Source of the DNA: Clostridiales bacterium
Lineage (GTDB): Bacteria; Bacillota; Clostridia; Oscillospirales; Acutalibacteraceae
Direction: 5' to 3'
Length of the DNA: 64,000 bases
Assembly (NCBI GenBank): GCA_019416455.1
Contig: DXXG01000007.1
Span: 372,001-436,000, forward strand
The notes beneath the pieces are model-generated. The model was not told where the DNA came from. It saw only the letters and a program-made list of their open reading frames with translations, and made no database searches. Positions 16,497 through 24,898 of this stretch are shown one piece after another. How positions within the stretch are numbered: position 1 is the first letter of the stretch; the number at the start of each line of letters is the position of its first letter. Made by a program: the position numbers and the translations under genes.

Positions 16497-17975
16497 ATGA
16501 AAGGAAATCCGCGGCTGGACAACAGACGTTTGGCTCCTTGGAAAAGAGGAAGCTACAAAGTCCCGCGAGCTGCGTTGGTCTCGTGCGTCTTACTGACAAT
16601 GCTCTTTCTATTTGCCTTTCAAAAGGATACAGACGCTTTGTACTATCAGGTAGCCGCTGTCCCCCAGGACGGCGTTGTCCTCCTTTTGGAAGAGTTGGAC
16701 GAACTCTGCTTGTTTGCCTACACAGGAGAAACACCCGGGTCTGGACACGTGGTCGCGTTGGATCGGACTACCGGACAGATCACAGCTCAATACAGCAGCG
16801 ATCACAACCGTATTTTCTGGGCCGCTGTTCGAGGAGATTGTCTGATGCTGGTGGAGTGCGACGACAGCACCGCGTATCTCACCCGGCTTTCTCTTTCTGC
16901 ACTCCAAAAACTAGATAGTCGGCCCTTACCAGTCGCCACGGAGGAACTCGTATCCTTTGACTGCGACGGTGAGGGCTCATTTTATTTCGCCGATCCCAGC
17001 GACGGAAACGCCTTGTGGATCTCCGGTGCGGATGGTTCCCTCCAAAAAGTGGAAGAACTGGACTCGGTCACCTTCTTGGAGATCACACCGGGAGGCACTA
17101 TATTTGCCGTATCCGGTCTTTCCTATTTCTGGGGACCAGCCCGGGATCCTCAGCAATGGCAGAGCACCGTTCTCACCCTTACTCCCCAGTATCTGCTCGA
17201 GGAAGAGTATTTCGTTATAAAACCCTTCTTCACCCTCTATCAATACTCCAACGGGACCACGTCTCAAGTGAACGATTTGTCTCTGCCTTCCGATTTCTTG
17301 CTCTGCGCGCTGGACCGAGAGGACCATTTGCTGTATGCCGGTGACGACAGCACCCTGCAATGCGCTTCCCTTTCCGGCGAACCCCTGGATTCCGTCACCC
17401 TGCGCGGGACTTTGCTTGCCGTGTGCGGAAATGGTGCCATCGTCCAGGAGGAGGGAAGTTATTGGTTCACTCCCATCCAGTTTTTCCAGGAACCCGCAAC
17501 GCCCACGCCCCAGGTAACCCCTACTCCTACGCCTGAGGTGTCTCCCTCTCCTGAAATATCCCCCTCTCCTGAAGTGACTCCTTCTCCCGAACCTTCCCCC
17601 ACTCCTTCTTCTCCTCCTACGTTTGATGACATTGTACAAGAGGGAGATTATCTGGTCATGTCCATTGACGTGACTCTGTCCCAGCTTTTGTCCTATTTCG
17701 CCCCAGACGCGGTGGAGGTCTGCCGGCCGGACGGTACAGTTGTCACTTCCGGTAACTTGGCTACCGGCATGACTGTAGGAGGTTACACGCTGGTGGTTTT
17801 GGGAGACTGTGACAGCAGCGGGAGCCTCACTCAGAAGGATCTCCGGGCGGCTCAAGACCTGCTTTTGACAAGCGACGTCCACAGCGATCCTTACCGCCGG
17901 GCCGCTGATATCAACGGAGACGGCATCGTGACCACCGTGGATCTCATTCTTCTAGCACAGGACCTGAGCTCCTGA
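16497..17975 (+). CDS. Membrane-anchored surface protein with C-terminal dockerin-like domain
   Basis: A 492-residue protein. A basic N-terminus and one hydrophobic segment (about residues 23-40) form a signal anchor. Residues about 45-320 contain repeated beta-strand patterns compatible with a propeller, though I cannot name a family. Then come a Pro/Thr/Ser linker (about 325-370), a short domain, and two dockerin-type EF-hand repeats with GDCDSSGSLTQKD and ADINGDGIVTTVD. Dockerins bind cohesins in surface complexes. The ATG has AAAGGGG upstream. The propeller-like reading and the complex partner are inference. Confidence 0.78.
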   Translation: MKGNPRLDNRRLAPWKRGSYKVPRAALVSCVLLTMLFLFAFQKDTDALYYQVAAVPQDGVVLLLEELDELCLFAYTGETPGSGHVVALDRTTGQITAQYSSDHNRIFWAAVRGDCLMLVECDDSTAYLTRLSLSALQKLDSRPLPVATEELVSFDCDGEGSFYFADPSDGNALWISGADGSLQKVEELDSVTFLEITPGGTIFAVSGLSYFWGPARDPQQWQSTVLTLTPQYLLEEEYFVIKPFFTLYQYSNGTTSQVNDLSLPSDFLLCALDREDHLLYAGDDSTLQCASLSGEPLDSVTLRGTLLAVCGNGAIVQEEGSYWFTPIQFFQEPATPTPQVTPTPTPEVSPSPEISPSPEVTPSPEPSPTPSSPPTFDDIVQEGDYLVMSIDVTLSQLLSYFAPDAVEVCRPDGTVVTSGNLATGMTVGGYTLVVLGDCDSSGSLTQKDLRAAQDLLLTSDVHSDPYRRAADINGDGIVTTVDLILLAQDLSS

Positions 17976-17992
17976 TTTTCTTTCCGACCTCC

Positions 17993-18021
17993 TTGCAAGC
18001 CCGGATCATCTATGCTAAGAT
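17993..18021 (+). promoter_or_regulatory. Promoter of alpha-galactosidase
   Basis: TTGCAA, 17-bp spacer, extended TGC-TAAGAT, starting transcription about 30 bp before the ATG at 18058. No sugar-operon operator is evident. Confidence 0.68.
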
Positions 18022-18057
18022 AGGCACGAAATTTTATATGGAAAGAGGCGTTTCATC

Positions 18058-20241
18058 ATGCCCATCACCTTTGATAAACAGCTGGGTCTCTTCAAATTGG
18101 AGAATCAGCAGTTCGCCTATGCCTTTATGGTCTATCAGGAGAATTATCTGGTGCACCTTTACTGGGGCGCCAAGCTCCCCGACACCGACCTCTCCTATCT
18201 GATGTACCGGGGCCGGTTCGCTTCTTTGAGCCCCTACAACACCAAGGTGGAGGATCCCTTCTTCTCTCCCGATATCACCCCCATGGAGTATCCCACCAAC
18301 GGCGCGGGAGATTTCCGGATCTCCGCCCTTTCCGTCCGCAACGCCGGCGGGAACGCTGTCACCGATGTGCGGTATGTGTCCCACAAGATCTACGACGGCA
18401 AACCGGCTCTTCCCGGCCTGCCCGCCACCTTTGACCGGGAGGGTAAATCCCAGACTCTGGAAGTGGAGACTCTGGACGCAGTCACCGGAGTGAAAGCCAC
18501 CCTGCTCTACACCGTGTTCGAGGACTATCCTGTCCTGGCCAAGAGCGTTCGCCTGGAAAATACCGGCAGCCAGCCCGTGGTGCTGGAACGGGCATACAGC
18601 GCCTGTATGGACTTGCCCACCATGGATCTGGACATGGTCCACGTCTACGGTAAATGGAACAAAGAAAACACCACCGTGCGCCATCCCTTGCAGCACGGCA
18701 TCCAGGCCATCCAGTCCAAACGTGGCATGACCGGACCCAACCACAACCCCTTCCTGGCTCTGGCCAAACACACCGCCACAGAGGAGACCGGCGAAGTCTG
18801 GGGCATGAACCTGATTTACAGCGGCAACTTTTCCTTTGAGGTGGAAGTGGACACCCAGGGTTGTCCCCGGGTGCTCATGGGCATCAACCCCACCGATTTC
18901 CGCTGGCACCTGGAGCCCGGCGAGACCTTCCAGACCCCCGAGGCGGTGCTGGTGTATTCCCAGAACGGCTTGGGCGGCATGAGCCGGACCTTCCATCACT
19001 TCTATCTGGACCACCTGTGCCGCAGTGAGTGGGCAAAAAAGAAGCGCCCCCTGCTCATCAACAGCTGGGAAGCTGCATACTTTGACTTTGACGACGACAA
19101 GCTGGTAGAGTTTGCCAAAGAAGCCAAAGAGCTTGGCATCGAGATGCTGGTCATGGATGACGGCTGGTTCGGCGATCGTCACGATGACCACCGGGCTTTG
19201 GGTGACTGGTACGTCAACGAGGAAAAACTCAAGGGAGGCATGTCCCACCTGATCCAGCGGGTCAACGCTCTGGGGGTGAAATTCGGCGTCTGGTACGAGC
19301 CAGAGATGGTCAACCCTGACAGCGATTTGTACCGGGCCCACCCTGACTGGGCTATCCGGGCCGAAGGACGGGAGCATTCCATTTCCCGTTACCAGTGCGT
19401 GCTGGACATGACACGCCAGGATGTGCGGGACAACATCTTCCAGCAGATGTACGATGTGATCTCTCAAAACAATATCGAGTACATCAAGTGGGACTGCAAC
19501 CGGCACATCACGGAAGCGGCAAGCGCTCAGCTGCCTCCGGAGCGGCAGGGAGAATTCTTCCACCGTTACGTGCTGGGCGTTTACGACCTGATGGACCGGA
19601 TCACTACGACTTTCCCCCATATCCTGCTGGAAAACTGTTCCTCCGGCGGCGGACGGTTCGATCCCGGCATGCTGTACTATTCTCCCCAGATCTGGACCAG
19701 CGACAACACGGACCCCATCGAGCGGCTGTCCATTCAGTTCGGCGCGTCCCTGTGCTACCCCATCGCGTCTCTGGGAGCCCATGTGTCCGCCAGCTCCAGA
19801 GCAAACCTTCAGACCAAAGGCGCTGTGGCCATGTGCGGTACCTTCGGTTACGAGCTGGATCCCCTCAAACTGACGGAAGAAGAACGGGAGATCGTCCGGC
19901 AGCAAGTGGCGGATTACCACAAGTATTATGACCTGATCCGTTACGGTGACTTTTACCGGATCACCTCTCCCACGGAGGATCCGTTCCTGTGCGACTGGGA
20001 ATTCGTCAGCCCTGACAAGAAAGAGGCTCTCTTTACCCGGGTGGTGATGCGTCGGCCCGAGAACAATTACCAGCCCCTGTGCCTCCCCGGTTTGGACCCG
20101 GATACCCTCTACACTGATGAGGCCACCGGCAAAGTGTATTCCGGCGCCCTGCTGGCCCACGGAGGACTGGATCTCTCCCTGTACGAATTCAGCGACAATG
20201 GGGATGGAGCTTCTATCGTCAAACATTTTGTGGCAAAATAA
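18058..20241 (+). CDS. Alpha-galactosidase, glycoside hydrolase family 36
   Basis: A 727-residue intracellular enzyme (no signal peptide) that removes terminal alpha-galactose from raffinose-type sugars or melibiose. The N-terminal beta-sandwich is followed by the TIM barrel with LINSWEA, VMDDGWFGDR, FGVWYEPEM, the nucleophile motif EYIKWDCNRH and the acid/base motif WTSDNTD; LENCSSGGGRFD lies between them. The length matches family 36 enzymes of Bacillota. It is monocistronic between its own promoter and that of tRNA-Lys. Confidence 0.96.
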   Translation: MPITFDKQLGLFKLENQQFAYAFMVYQENYLVHLYWGAKLPDTDLSYLMYRGRFASLSPYNTKVEDPFFSPDITPMEYPTNGAGDFRISALSVRNAGGNAVTDVRYVSHKIYDGKPALPGLPATFDREGKSQTLEVETLDAVTGVKATLLYTVFEDYPVLAKSVRLENTGSQPVVLERAYSACMDLPTMDLDMVHVYGKWNKENTTVRHPLQHGIQAIQSKRGMTGPNHNPFLALAKHTATEETGEVWGMNLIYSGNFSFEVEVDTQGCPRVLMGINPTDFRWHLEPGETFQTPEAVLVYSQNGLGGMSRTFHHFYLDHLCRSEWAKKKRPLLINSWEAAYFDFDDDKLVEFAKEAKELGIEMLVMDDGWFGDRHDDHRALGDWYVNEEKLKGGMSHLIQRVNALGVKFGVWYEPEMVNPDSDLYRAHPDWAIRAEGREHSISRYQCVLDMTRQDVRDNIFQQMYDVISQNNIEYIKWDCNRHITEAASAQLPPERQGEFFHRYVLGVYDLMDRITTTFPHILLENCSSGGGRFDPGMLYYSPQIWTSDNTDPIERLSIQFGASLCYPIASLGAHVSASSRANLQTKGAVAMCGTFGYELDPLKLTEEEREIVRQQVADYHKYYDLIRYGDFYRITSPTEDPFLCDWEFVSPDKKEALFTRVVMRRPENNYQPLCLPGLDPDTLYTDEATGKVYSGALLAHGGLDLSLYEFSDNGDGASIVKHFVAK

Positions 20242-20262
20242 CCTTTGTTTGTATTTTTCCAG

Positions 20263-20320
20263 TTGACATTGGGAAAAATCCTTGTTATAATGTATAAGCT
20301 GTCCACTATGGGACAGCTTA
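20263..20320 (+). promoter_or_regulatory. Promoter and leader hairpin of tRNA-Lys
   Basis: Full-consensus TTGACA (20263-20268), 17 bp, TATAAT (20286-20291). A ten-base stem TAAGCTGTCC / GGACAGCTTA (20295-20320) lies between the start site and the mature tRNA and would form the 5' leader removed by RNase P. Confidence 0.85.
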
Positions 20321-20323
20321 TGA

Positions 20324-20399
20324 GACTCATTAGCTCAGTCGGTAGAGCACTTGACTTTTAATCAAGGTGTCCGGGGTTCGAATCCCCGATGGGTCACCA
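20324..20399 (+). tRNA. tRNA-Lys (anticodon TTT)
   Basis: Cloverleaf readable by eye: acceptor GACTCAT / ATGGGTC, D-arm AGCTCAGTCGGTAGAGC, anticodon stem CTTGA / TCAAG around loop CTTTTAA, T-arm CCGGGGTTCGAATCCCCG, encoded CCA. It is the integration target of the prophage: its last 50 bases are repeated at 55728-55777. Confidence 0.97.
20350..20399. repeat. attL core (50-bp direct repeat)
   Basis: From the anticodon-stem C of tRNA-Lys through the CCA end. It is identical to 55728-55777. The intact tRNA lies at this end, so insertion did not destroy the gene. Confidence 0.95.
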
Positions 20400-20402
20400 A
20401 GT

Positions 20403-20450
20403 AAAGCCTAGCATTTACGCCGTTTTCAAACGTTTTTGCTAGGCTTTTTT
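20403..20450 (+). terminator. Prophage-supplied terminator downstream of tRNA-Lys
   Basis: Stem AAAGCCTAGCA / TGCTAGGCTTT with an inner CGTTT / AAACG hairpin and a T-run, four bases after the CCA. It lies inside the prophage and replaces the terminator separated from the tRNA by integration. Confidence 0.85.
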
Positions 20451-20485
20451 ATTTTTGAAAATACGGGATTTTACGTGTTTTGACA

Positions 20486-20511
20486 GTAGTCAGGTAGTCA
20501 AAAAGTAGTCA
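20486..20511. repeat. Candidate integrase arm-type sites near attL
   Basis: Three copies of GTAGTCA (20486-20492, 20494-20500, 20505-20511). The same GTAGTCA-AAAA-GTAGTCA pair occurs near attR at 55663-55680. Confidence 0.65.
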
Positions 20512-20553
20512 GATTCTTAGAAAAAACTATCTTCCACAAATTTTTTTGCGAAT

Positions 20554-20597
20554 AAAAAAGCCCGCAGCCACCGGTTCACCGGCACGCTGTGGGCTTT
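20554..20597 (-). terminator. Terminator of the prophage late operon
   Basis: Minus-strand stem GCCCACAGC / GCTGCGGGC containing an inner CCGG hairpin, followed by TTTTTT, 35 bp past the endolysin stop codon. Confidence 0.85.
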
Positions 20598-20631
20598 CTC
20601 ATTTGGCGGGAGAGGGTTTGCCCGCCAGATT

Positions 20632-21504
20632 TTATCCGTTTTCCTTTTCCGCTGTTGGATGGATCAATCCCAGTTTATCCAAGATCACGGCAAACTGTTC
20701 GCGGGTCAAAGCCTCCCTGGGCATGGTACCGTCCAGGATCCCCGCCGCCGTAGCCTTTTCAAAGGCTTCCTTGGCAAAGTCGGAAGGAGCCTTGTTGATC
20801 CCCAGGGCATTTACCAATGTTGCGGCCACCTCTTCCCGGGTGATCACATCCTGGGGCCGAAACGCGCCATCCGCATCGCCGTTCATGATGCCTCGCTCCT
20901 TGACGATCTTCACATGGTCCTGCGCCCACCCGGACACCGGTTTCTTCTCAAGAGCAGTGAAATACTTAGTGATCTCGTCCTGGGCGATCTTTCTGGCTTC
21001 TGCTTCTGTCATATCATCTTCCTCCTTGTCGAGTTCTTCCTTTACCATATTTACGAATCGGTTCCATCCAAGATCCAACGTGCGGTGAGGGCAATACTTG
21101 CCGTCATAGTCCTGGTGCTTAGTGACCTTCTCTACGCCCCAGCCGTACTGCCGGAGCAGCTGCACCGTGAGACAGACGGCGTTTTTCTCAGCGGCGGCAA
21201 AGCGTGTCCCACCAGACAGGCTATAACAGATCTCGATATGGATTCCTTCCATGTTGCCCTTACCGTGGCCGTCTCCGCTGGCCCAGGCGTTGCGATCCAA
21301 AGGCAAGCCTTGCACCGCCTCCTTGTCATCCACTGCGTAGTGAAAGGAGATCTGCTCTGGTCGGTTGATCATGTAGGCAATCTCATTGGCGGCCGGGGCG
21401 TCGTTAGCCGTGTTGTGGATCACGATCCTGCTCGGCGTACGTGTATAAGGGCATTTGATAGAATACCTGGAAGACGGACAAAGACTTTTTCTGATAGGGA
21501 CCAT
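20632..21504 (-). CDS. Endolysin: N-acetylmuramoyl-L-alanine amidase with SLH repeats
   Basis: A 290-residue lysis enzyme cutting the amide between muramic acid and the stem peptide. The amidase_2 domain (about 20-155) has IVIHNTAND, FHYAVDDKE, GIHIEICYS and KHQDYDGKYCPHRT, which together hold the zinc ligands. Residues about 165-285 carry one good SLH repeat (GWAQDHVKIVKERGIMNG, FRPQDVITREEVAATL) and a second degenerate one (AFEKATAAGILDG, ALTREQFAVILDKLG). SLH modules bind secondary wall polymers, so they probably target the enzyme to the host wall. The ATG overlaps the holin stop as TAATG. Confidence 0.93.
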   Translation of the reverse strand: MVPIRKSLCPSSRYSIKCPYTRTPSRIVIHNTANDAPAANEIAYMINRPEQISFHYAVDDKEAVQGLPLDRNAWASGDGHGKGNMEGIHIEICYSLSGGTRFAAAEKNAVCLTVQLLRQYGWGVEKVTKHQDYDGKYCPHRTLDLGWNRFVNMVKEELDKEEDDMTEAEARKIAQDEITKYFTALEKKPVSGWAQDHVKIVKERGIMNGDADGAFRPQDVITREEVAATLVNALGINKAPSDFAKEAFEKATAAGILDGTMPREALTREQFAVILDKLGLIHPTAEKENG

Positions 21505-21788
21505 TACATGTCACTTCCTTCCGTCAGCTGCTTTTTCACCTGGTCGATTCCCGTCGCGGCAAGGCCTGACACCACACCTACTGCTGCGGCGCTAACCGGG
21601 TCTGTGGCGGGCAGCACGTCCAGGCCGGCAAAGAAACACACCATGCCAAGGATCAGACCCACCACGCCACAGATAACGGGGATGACCTGGTTGTTGTTCC
21701 AGGGAGTCGCCTTGACGATCAGGCCCACAAGATAGCAAATCACGGTGATAGCCGCTACTCCTACAATTCCCAATGTTTCAAAATCCAT
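21504..21788 (-). CDS. Phage holin (Hol44 / holin_5_2-like)
   Basis: A 94-residue protein with an N-terminal helix (about 5-25), a second helix (about 35-57) and a third amphipathic segment (DPVSAAAVGVVSGLAATG) before a charged tail. Pattern and length match superfamily V holins. It forms the membrane lesions that release or activate the endolysin encoded next. Confidence 0.88.
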   Translation of the reverse strand: MDFETLGIVGVAAITVICYLVGLIVKATPWNNNQVIPVICGVVGLILGMVCFFAGLDVLPATDPVSAAAVGVVSGLAATGIDQVKKQLTEGSDM

Positions 21789-21789
21789 A

Positions 21790-22050
21790 TCACTTTTCTC
21801 CTTTTTGATGTTCTTCCAGATCTTCGATCCGGTGATTGATCACCTTGATTTTTTCCTCGATCACAGGCATCCTTTTTGCGAAGTTGTTATGTTCCCTCAC
21901 CTCCCTTGTCAGCGCTTCCAGTTTGGTGTCCGTCACCGCCTGAGCCGTCTGGATGTTCTGGTCCGTTCTGGCCGTGGCCCGGCGATTGGACAAAATCACC
22001 CCTATCAACGCCAGGCCACTTGATATGATCGATACGATGATATCCGTCAT
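21790..22050 (-). CDS. XhlA-like lysis accessory protein
   Basis: An 86-residue protein with one N-terminal transmembrane helix (MTDIIVSIISSGLALIGVIL) and a charged coiled coil ending in EEKIKVINHRIEDLEEH. This is the layout of hemolysin XhlA and related proteins that help holins. The ATG overlaps the preceding stop as ATGA. Upstream in-frame codons to 22110 overlap the fibre gene and are not needed. Confidence 0.78.
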   Translation of the reverse strand: MTDIIVSIISSGLALIGVILSNRRATARTDQNIQTAQAVTDTKLEALTREVREHNNFAKRMPVIEEKIKVINHRIEDLEEHQKGEK

Positions 22051-22859
22051 GAAACCGCCTCCCATGCCTGGGTGTATTCCACCGGGATGAAATTGGTGTC
22101 CGACTTGCATTTGTAGGTATTGCCATCGGTGAAAATCATGTATTCCCCCACTTTATAGGTGTCCGTGGTGCCGTGGGAGGGCTTTACCCAAGGTCGAGCA
22201 GTCTCAGGGCTTTTACCATGCAAAGGACGGTTGAAGGTATACCAGCTAGAGTTTCCGGGAACAATATCGGGAAATTCTGCGTTGTCGTAAGCCTGGAACA
22301 CCTCCCAGGTCTGCTCCCAGTCGCTTCCGAGGTTTCCGCCGCTATGGGTGTTGTAAATGTCTCCCACCTCATAGCTACCGGGTGTCCAGTTAGGATACAA
22401 ACCTGAGACCTTCAGCTTCGTCTCATCGTCGGACACCTGCGCCAAGGAAAACTGACTCAAGGCAAGCATAGATTCCATAGCGCTAGGGATGTAGCCTGTA
22501 CCGGAGTACATGGGAGCCACAGCGTCAACTTGCTTTTGCAGCTGATTCACCGCATTTTCCAGCCGGTGCGCTTCCTCTTCTTGGGCGGCGACTTGCGCCT
22601 TGTACCCTTCTTCCCCCAGGTCATAAGCTGCCATAGCGTCATTTCTGGTGGAGAAGGTAAGCCCGTCCATCCACGCATAGGCAGTGGTGTCTAAAGGCTC
22701 AGGCGTTACCCCATGCCTGTCCCCTTCCGCCTGAGCTTCTTCTAAGGTGGGGAAACCCTGCGTCACTTGCTGAACGTTCGGTTCCTCGCCCTTTGTGTAT
22801 GTAATCTGGTAGCGGTAGATTTCTACAATCTCACCGTACATGCGAAATGGGTACTTCAT
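22047..22859 (-). CDS. Tail or baseplate protein with C-terminal carbohydrate-binding-like module
   Basis: A 270-residue protein after the fibre genes. The N-terminal part (about 1-95) is mixed alpha-beta; residues about 95-125 form a coiled coil (QEEEAHRLENAVNQLQKQVD); the C-terminal 100 residues are Trp/Tyr-rich with YKVGEYMIFTDGNTYKC and PVEYTQAWEAV, close to chitin-binding type 3 (CBM5/12) modules. Such modules in phage tails usually hold glycans. Adhesion is inferred. Confidence 0.72.
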   Translation of the reverse strand: MKYPFRMYGEIVEIYRYQITYTKGEEPNVQQVTQGFPTLEEAQAEGDRHGVTPEPLDTTAYAWMDGLTFSTRNDAMAAYDLGEEGYKAQVAAQEEEAHRLENAVNQLQKQVDAVAPMYSGTGYIPSAMESMLALSQFSLAQVSDDETKLKVSGLYPNWTPGSYEVGDIYNTHSGGNLGSDWEQTWEVFQAYDNAEFPDIVPGNSSWYTFNRPLHGKSPETARPWVKPSHGTTDTYKVGEYMIFTDGNTYKCKSDTNFIPVEYTQAWEAVS

Positions 22860-22870
22860 ATTGCACCTCC

Positions 22871-24007
22871 TCAGTTATATTTGTTGTTGGCAAAGGTGTT
22901 GTTGGTGCCGTTGTCTACGTAGTTTTTGCCCATGATGTTATTACCTACAATAAGGTTGTTTTGAGAATCCATTATTATTTGGATTGTATACTGGGAAGAA
23001 GTGTAATCGGAAGAATTTCCGTTTCCTCTAATACAAGTATTACCGGTAATAGTGTTGTTGATGCTTCCGTATAGATAAATGCCAGTGTTGTTATTATTGT
23101 TACAAGTATTACCCGTAATAGTGTTGTTGTCAGAACCACTGAATAAATAAATGCCAGTGTTGTTATTATTGTTACAAGTATTACCCGTAATAGTGTTGTT
23201 GCTGCTTTGTAAATGAATGCCATTTTTGTTATTATTGTTACAAGTATTACCGGTAGTAGTGTTGTTGCTGCTTTGTAAATGAATGCCAGCGTTATTATTG
23301 TTACAAGCATTACTCGTAATAGTGCTGTAGGAACCGGATAGATAAATGCCAACGCCTTTGTTATTGTTACAAGTATTACCGGTAATAGTGTTATTGGAAC
23401 TAGAAAGATCTATTCCATCACCAGAGGGATAAGAGGATTTATTTCCATCAATTTGTAAATTCTTAACAGTACAGTAATTAGCAGTTACGGTTACTACTCC
23501 CGTACTAGAGCCGTTCCACATACGTTTCAACACGGTAGCCGCCCTATTACCTGACAGTGTCACATTATCCTTATTCACGGCAATGGTAGCTGTGATATTA
23601 TACGTGCCGTCAAGAATTGCCACTTCGCCGCCGGTGCTTGGCAAAGCTTGAATCGCGGCGTTGATCTTCACGTCATCCGCCGTGCCGTCGCAGAGATAAT
23701 CACAGTCATCGGCAGTCCAACCAGCAGTAGAGGTTCCGATAGTAAAACGGCATACCCGTTTTCCCGAACCGCCGCCGGGCGGATCTTGGGCCTGTGCGTT
23801 GCCCTGGCTGTCAAAGCCCACCACCTGGCCCTGCGCACCAGTGAGCTTATTCTGCTTTCCATTGGCAAGTTCAGCGGTCAGCTCGGGAAGATCATTGCTG
23901 TTCGCACCTTCCGGCACGGCAACACCAGTTTGTTCGATAGCAGAGATCGTTTCTCGCACATTGCCCGCAATGCGATCGATTTCACTTTGAATACTCACGG
24001 GAACCAA
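22871..24007 (-). CDS. Tail fibre with right-handed beta-helix repeats
   Basis: A 378-residue protein. Residues 1-75 are a helical attachment region similar in pattern to the start of the next fibre gene. From about 105 on it is a pectate-lyase-like beta-helix with ILDGTYNITATIAVNKDNVTL and at least six coils of the type NTITGNTCNNNNNTGIYL. The repeated coils are nearly identical at DNA level. It is probably a trimeric receptor-binding or glycan-cleaving spike, but no catalytic residues can be assigned. Confidence 0.85.
   Translation of the reverse strand: MVPVSIQSEIDRIAGNVRETISAIEQTGVAVPEGANSNDLPELTAELANGKQNKLTGAQGQVVGFDSQGNAQAQDPPGGGSGKRVCRFTIGTSTAGWTADDCDYLCDGTADDVKINAAIQALPSTGGEVAILDGTYNITATIAVNKDNVTLSGNRAATVLKRMWNGSSTGVVTVTANYCTVKNLQIDGNKSSYPSGDGIDLSSSNNTITGNTCNNNKGVGIYLSGSYSTITSNACNNNNAGIHLQSSNNTTTGNTCNNNNKNGIHLQSSNNTITGNTCNNNNNTGIYLFSGSDNNTITGNTCNNNNNTGIYLYGSINNTITGNTCIRGNGNSSDYTSSQYTIQIIMDSQNNLIVGNNIMGKNYVDNGTNNTFANNKYN
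23036..23395. repeat. Tandem repeats inside the beta-helix fibre gene
   Basis: About six units of roughly 60-69 bp sharing TTATTGTTACAAGTATTAC and GTAATAGTGTTGTTG. The A+T-rich repeat block contrasts with the G+C-rich surroundings and could expand or contract by recombination. Confidence 0.85.
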
Positions 24008-24012
24008 CCTCC

Positions 24013-24885
24013 TTAGATCGCCGCTAACGCATCTTCAATATCGGAAGTCAAAGATACGCTGCCACCGGAAGTATATCCGGCCGCCACTTCAAAAGAGGTG
24101 GAAGAAAGGCCGTCGATCGTCCCGGAGACCGCCCCATTATTGGGCATTGTACCGGTCAATTTCTCGCCTGCCACATAAGCAGTCTCCCCATCCAGAATGG
24201 CTTCTGCCCCAGCGGTGCCGTCAGAAGTATCCACGTACTGGGCGGGGATAGGTTCCACTGTGACCTGAGAAAGCACTTTCCCAGTAGTGGGCGTGACCAC
24301 CTGCTGCTCTTTCGTGGGAGTGGCTGTTTTTTCCTCGGGGGAAATCGACACGACACCTGTGCCGCTATGATATCCTTTCGGTACAGTATAGCTGGGTTCG
24401 GCAGAGGTAAGTGCCTTACTTACCGCCCCATTATTGGGCATGGTGCCAGGTACGACAGAACCATCAGCGGTAACCACCACTTTTCCAGTGAGCACGTCCT
24501 CTGCAACTGCGGTCACACTGGACACATCTTGGTACTGAGCGGGGATAGCTTCCACCTCTACATCAGATAACCCGTAGTATCCCTCGTCAGCTGTGATCTG
24601 TTGCGGCTTTTTTGTGGGAGTGACTTTCTTGCTTTGCAGAGTATAGCTTCCTCCCCCAGCCACACCAGATACCGTGCCGGTGCCATCGTGGTAACCTTTG
24701 GGGATCGTATAGGTTTCCCCCTCTTTCACCTGAGCAGACACGCCGCCCTGATTTGTGATCCCGTTATAATCCTCCGCCAGCTGGTCCAGCTTTTCGGTCC
24801 CTGCGGAAATTTTCAATTCTACCGCTTTTGCCCGCAGGGTGTCTCTCGCCGACTGGATACGGGATATTTCCGTTTGAACGCTCAT
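24013..24885 (-). CDS. Tail fibre protein with repeated GTMPNNGAVS modules
   Basis: A 290-residue protein. The N-terminal 45 residues are helical (VQTEISRIQSARDTLRAKAV). Three related modules follow, each with a TIPKGYHDGTGTVS-type strand pair and an IPAQYVDTS segment, and two with GTMPNNGAVS. This is common in tail fibre proteins of Clostridia siphophages. Its N-terminus resembles that of the beta-helix fibre, suggesting the same docking site. Confidence 0.8.
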   Translation of the reverse strand: MSVQTEISRIQSARDTLRAKAVELKISAGTEKLDQLAEDYNGITNQGGVSAQVKEGETYTIPKGYHDGTGTVSGVAGGGSYTLQSKKVTPTKKPQQITADEGYYGLSDVEVEAIPAQYQDVSSVTAVAEDVLTGKVVVTADGSVVPGTMPNNGAVSKALTSAEPSYTVPKGYHSGTGVVSISPEEKTATPTKEQQVVTPTTGKVLSQVTVEPIPAQYVDTSDGTAGAEAILDGETAYVAGEKLTGTMPNNGAVSGTIDGLSSTSFEVAAGYTSGGSVSLTSDIEDALAAI

Positions 24886-24898
24886 AATTTACGCCTCC

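Noticed and set aside
18034..20226. A 730-codon open frame on the minus strand opposite the alpha-galactosidase.
   Set aside because: It is a mirror of a well-supported GH36 gene, with His/Val/Gly-rich composition caused by G+C-rich codons and no ribosome site or family motifs.
22975..23352. A CRISPR array, suggested by regular repeats.
   Set aside because: The repeats are in phase with a beta-helix protein, are not separated by unique spacers, and no cas genes are present.
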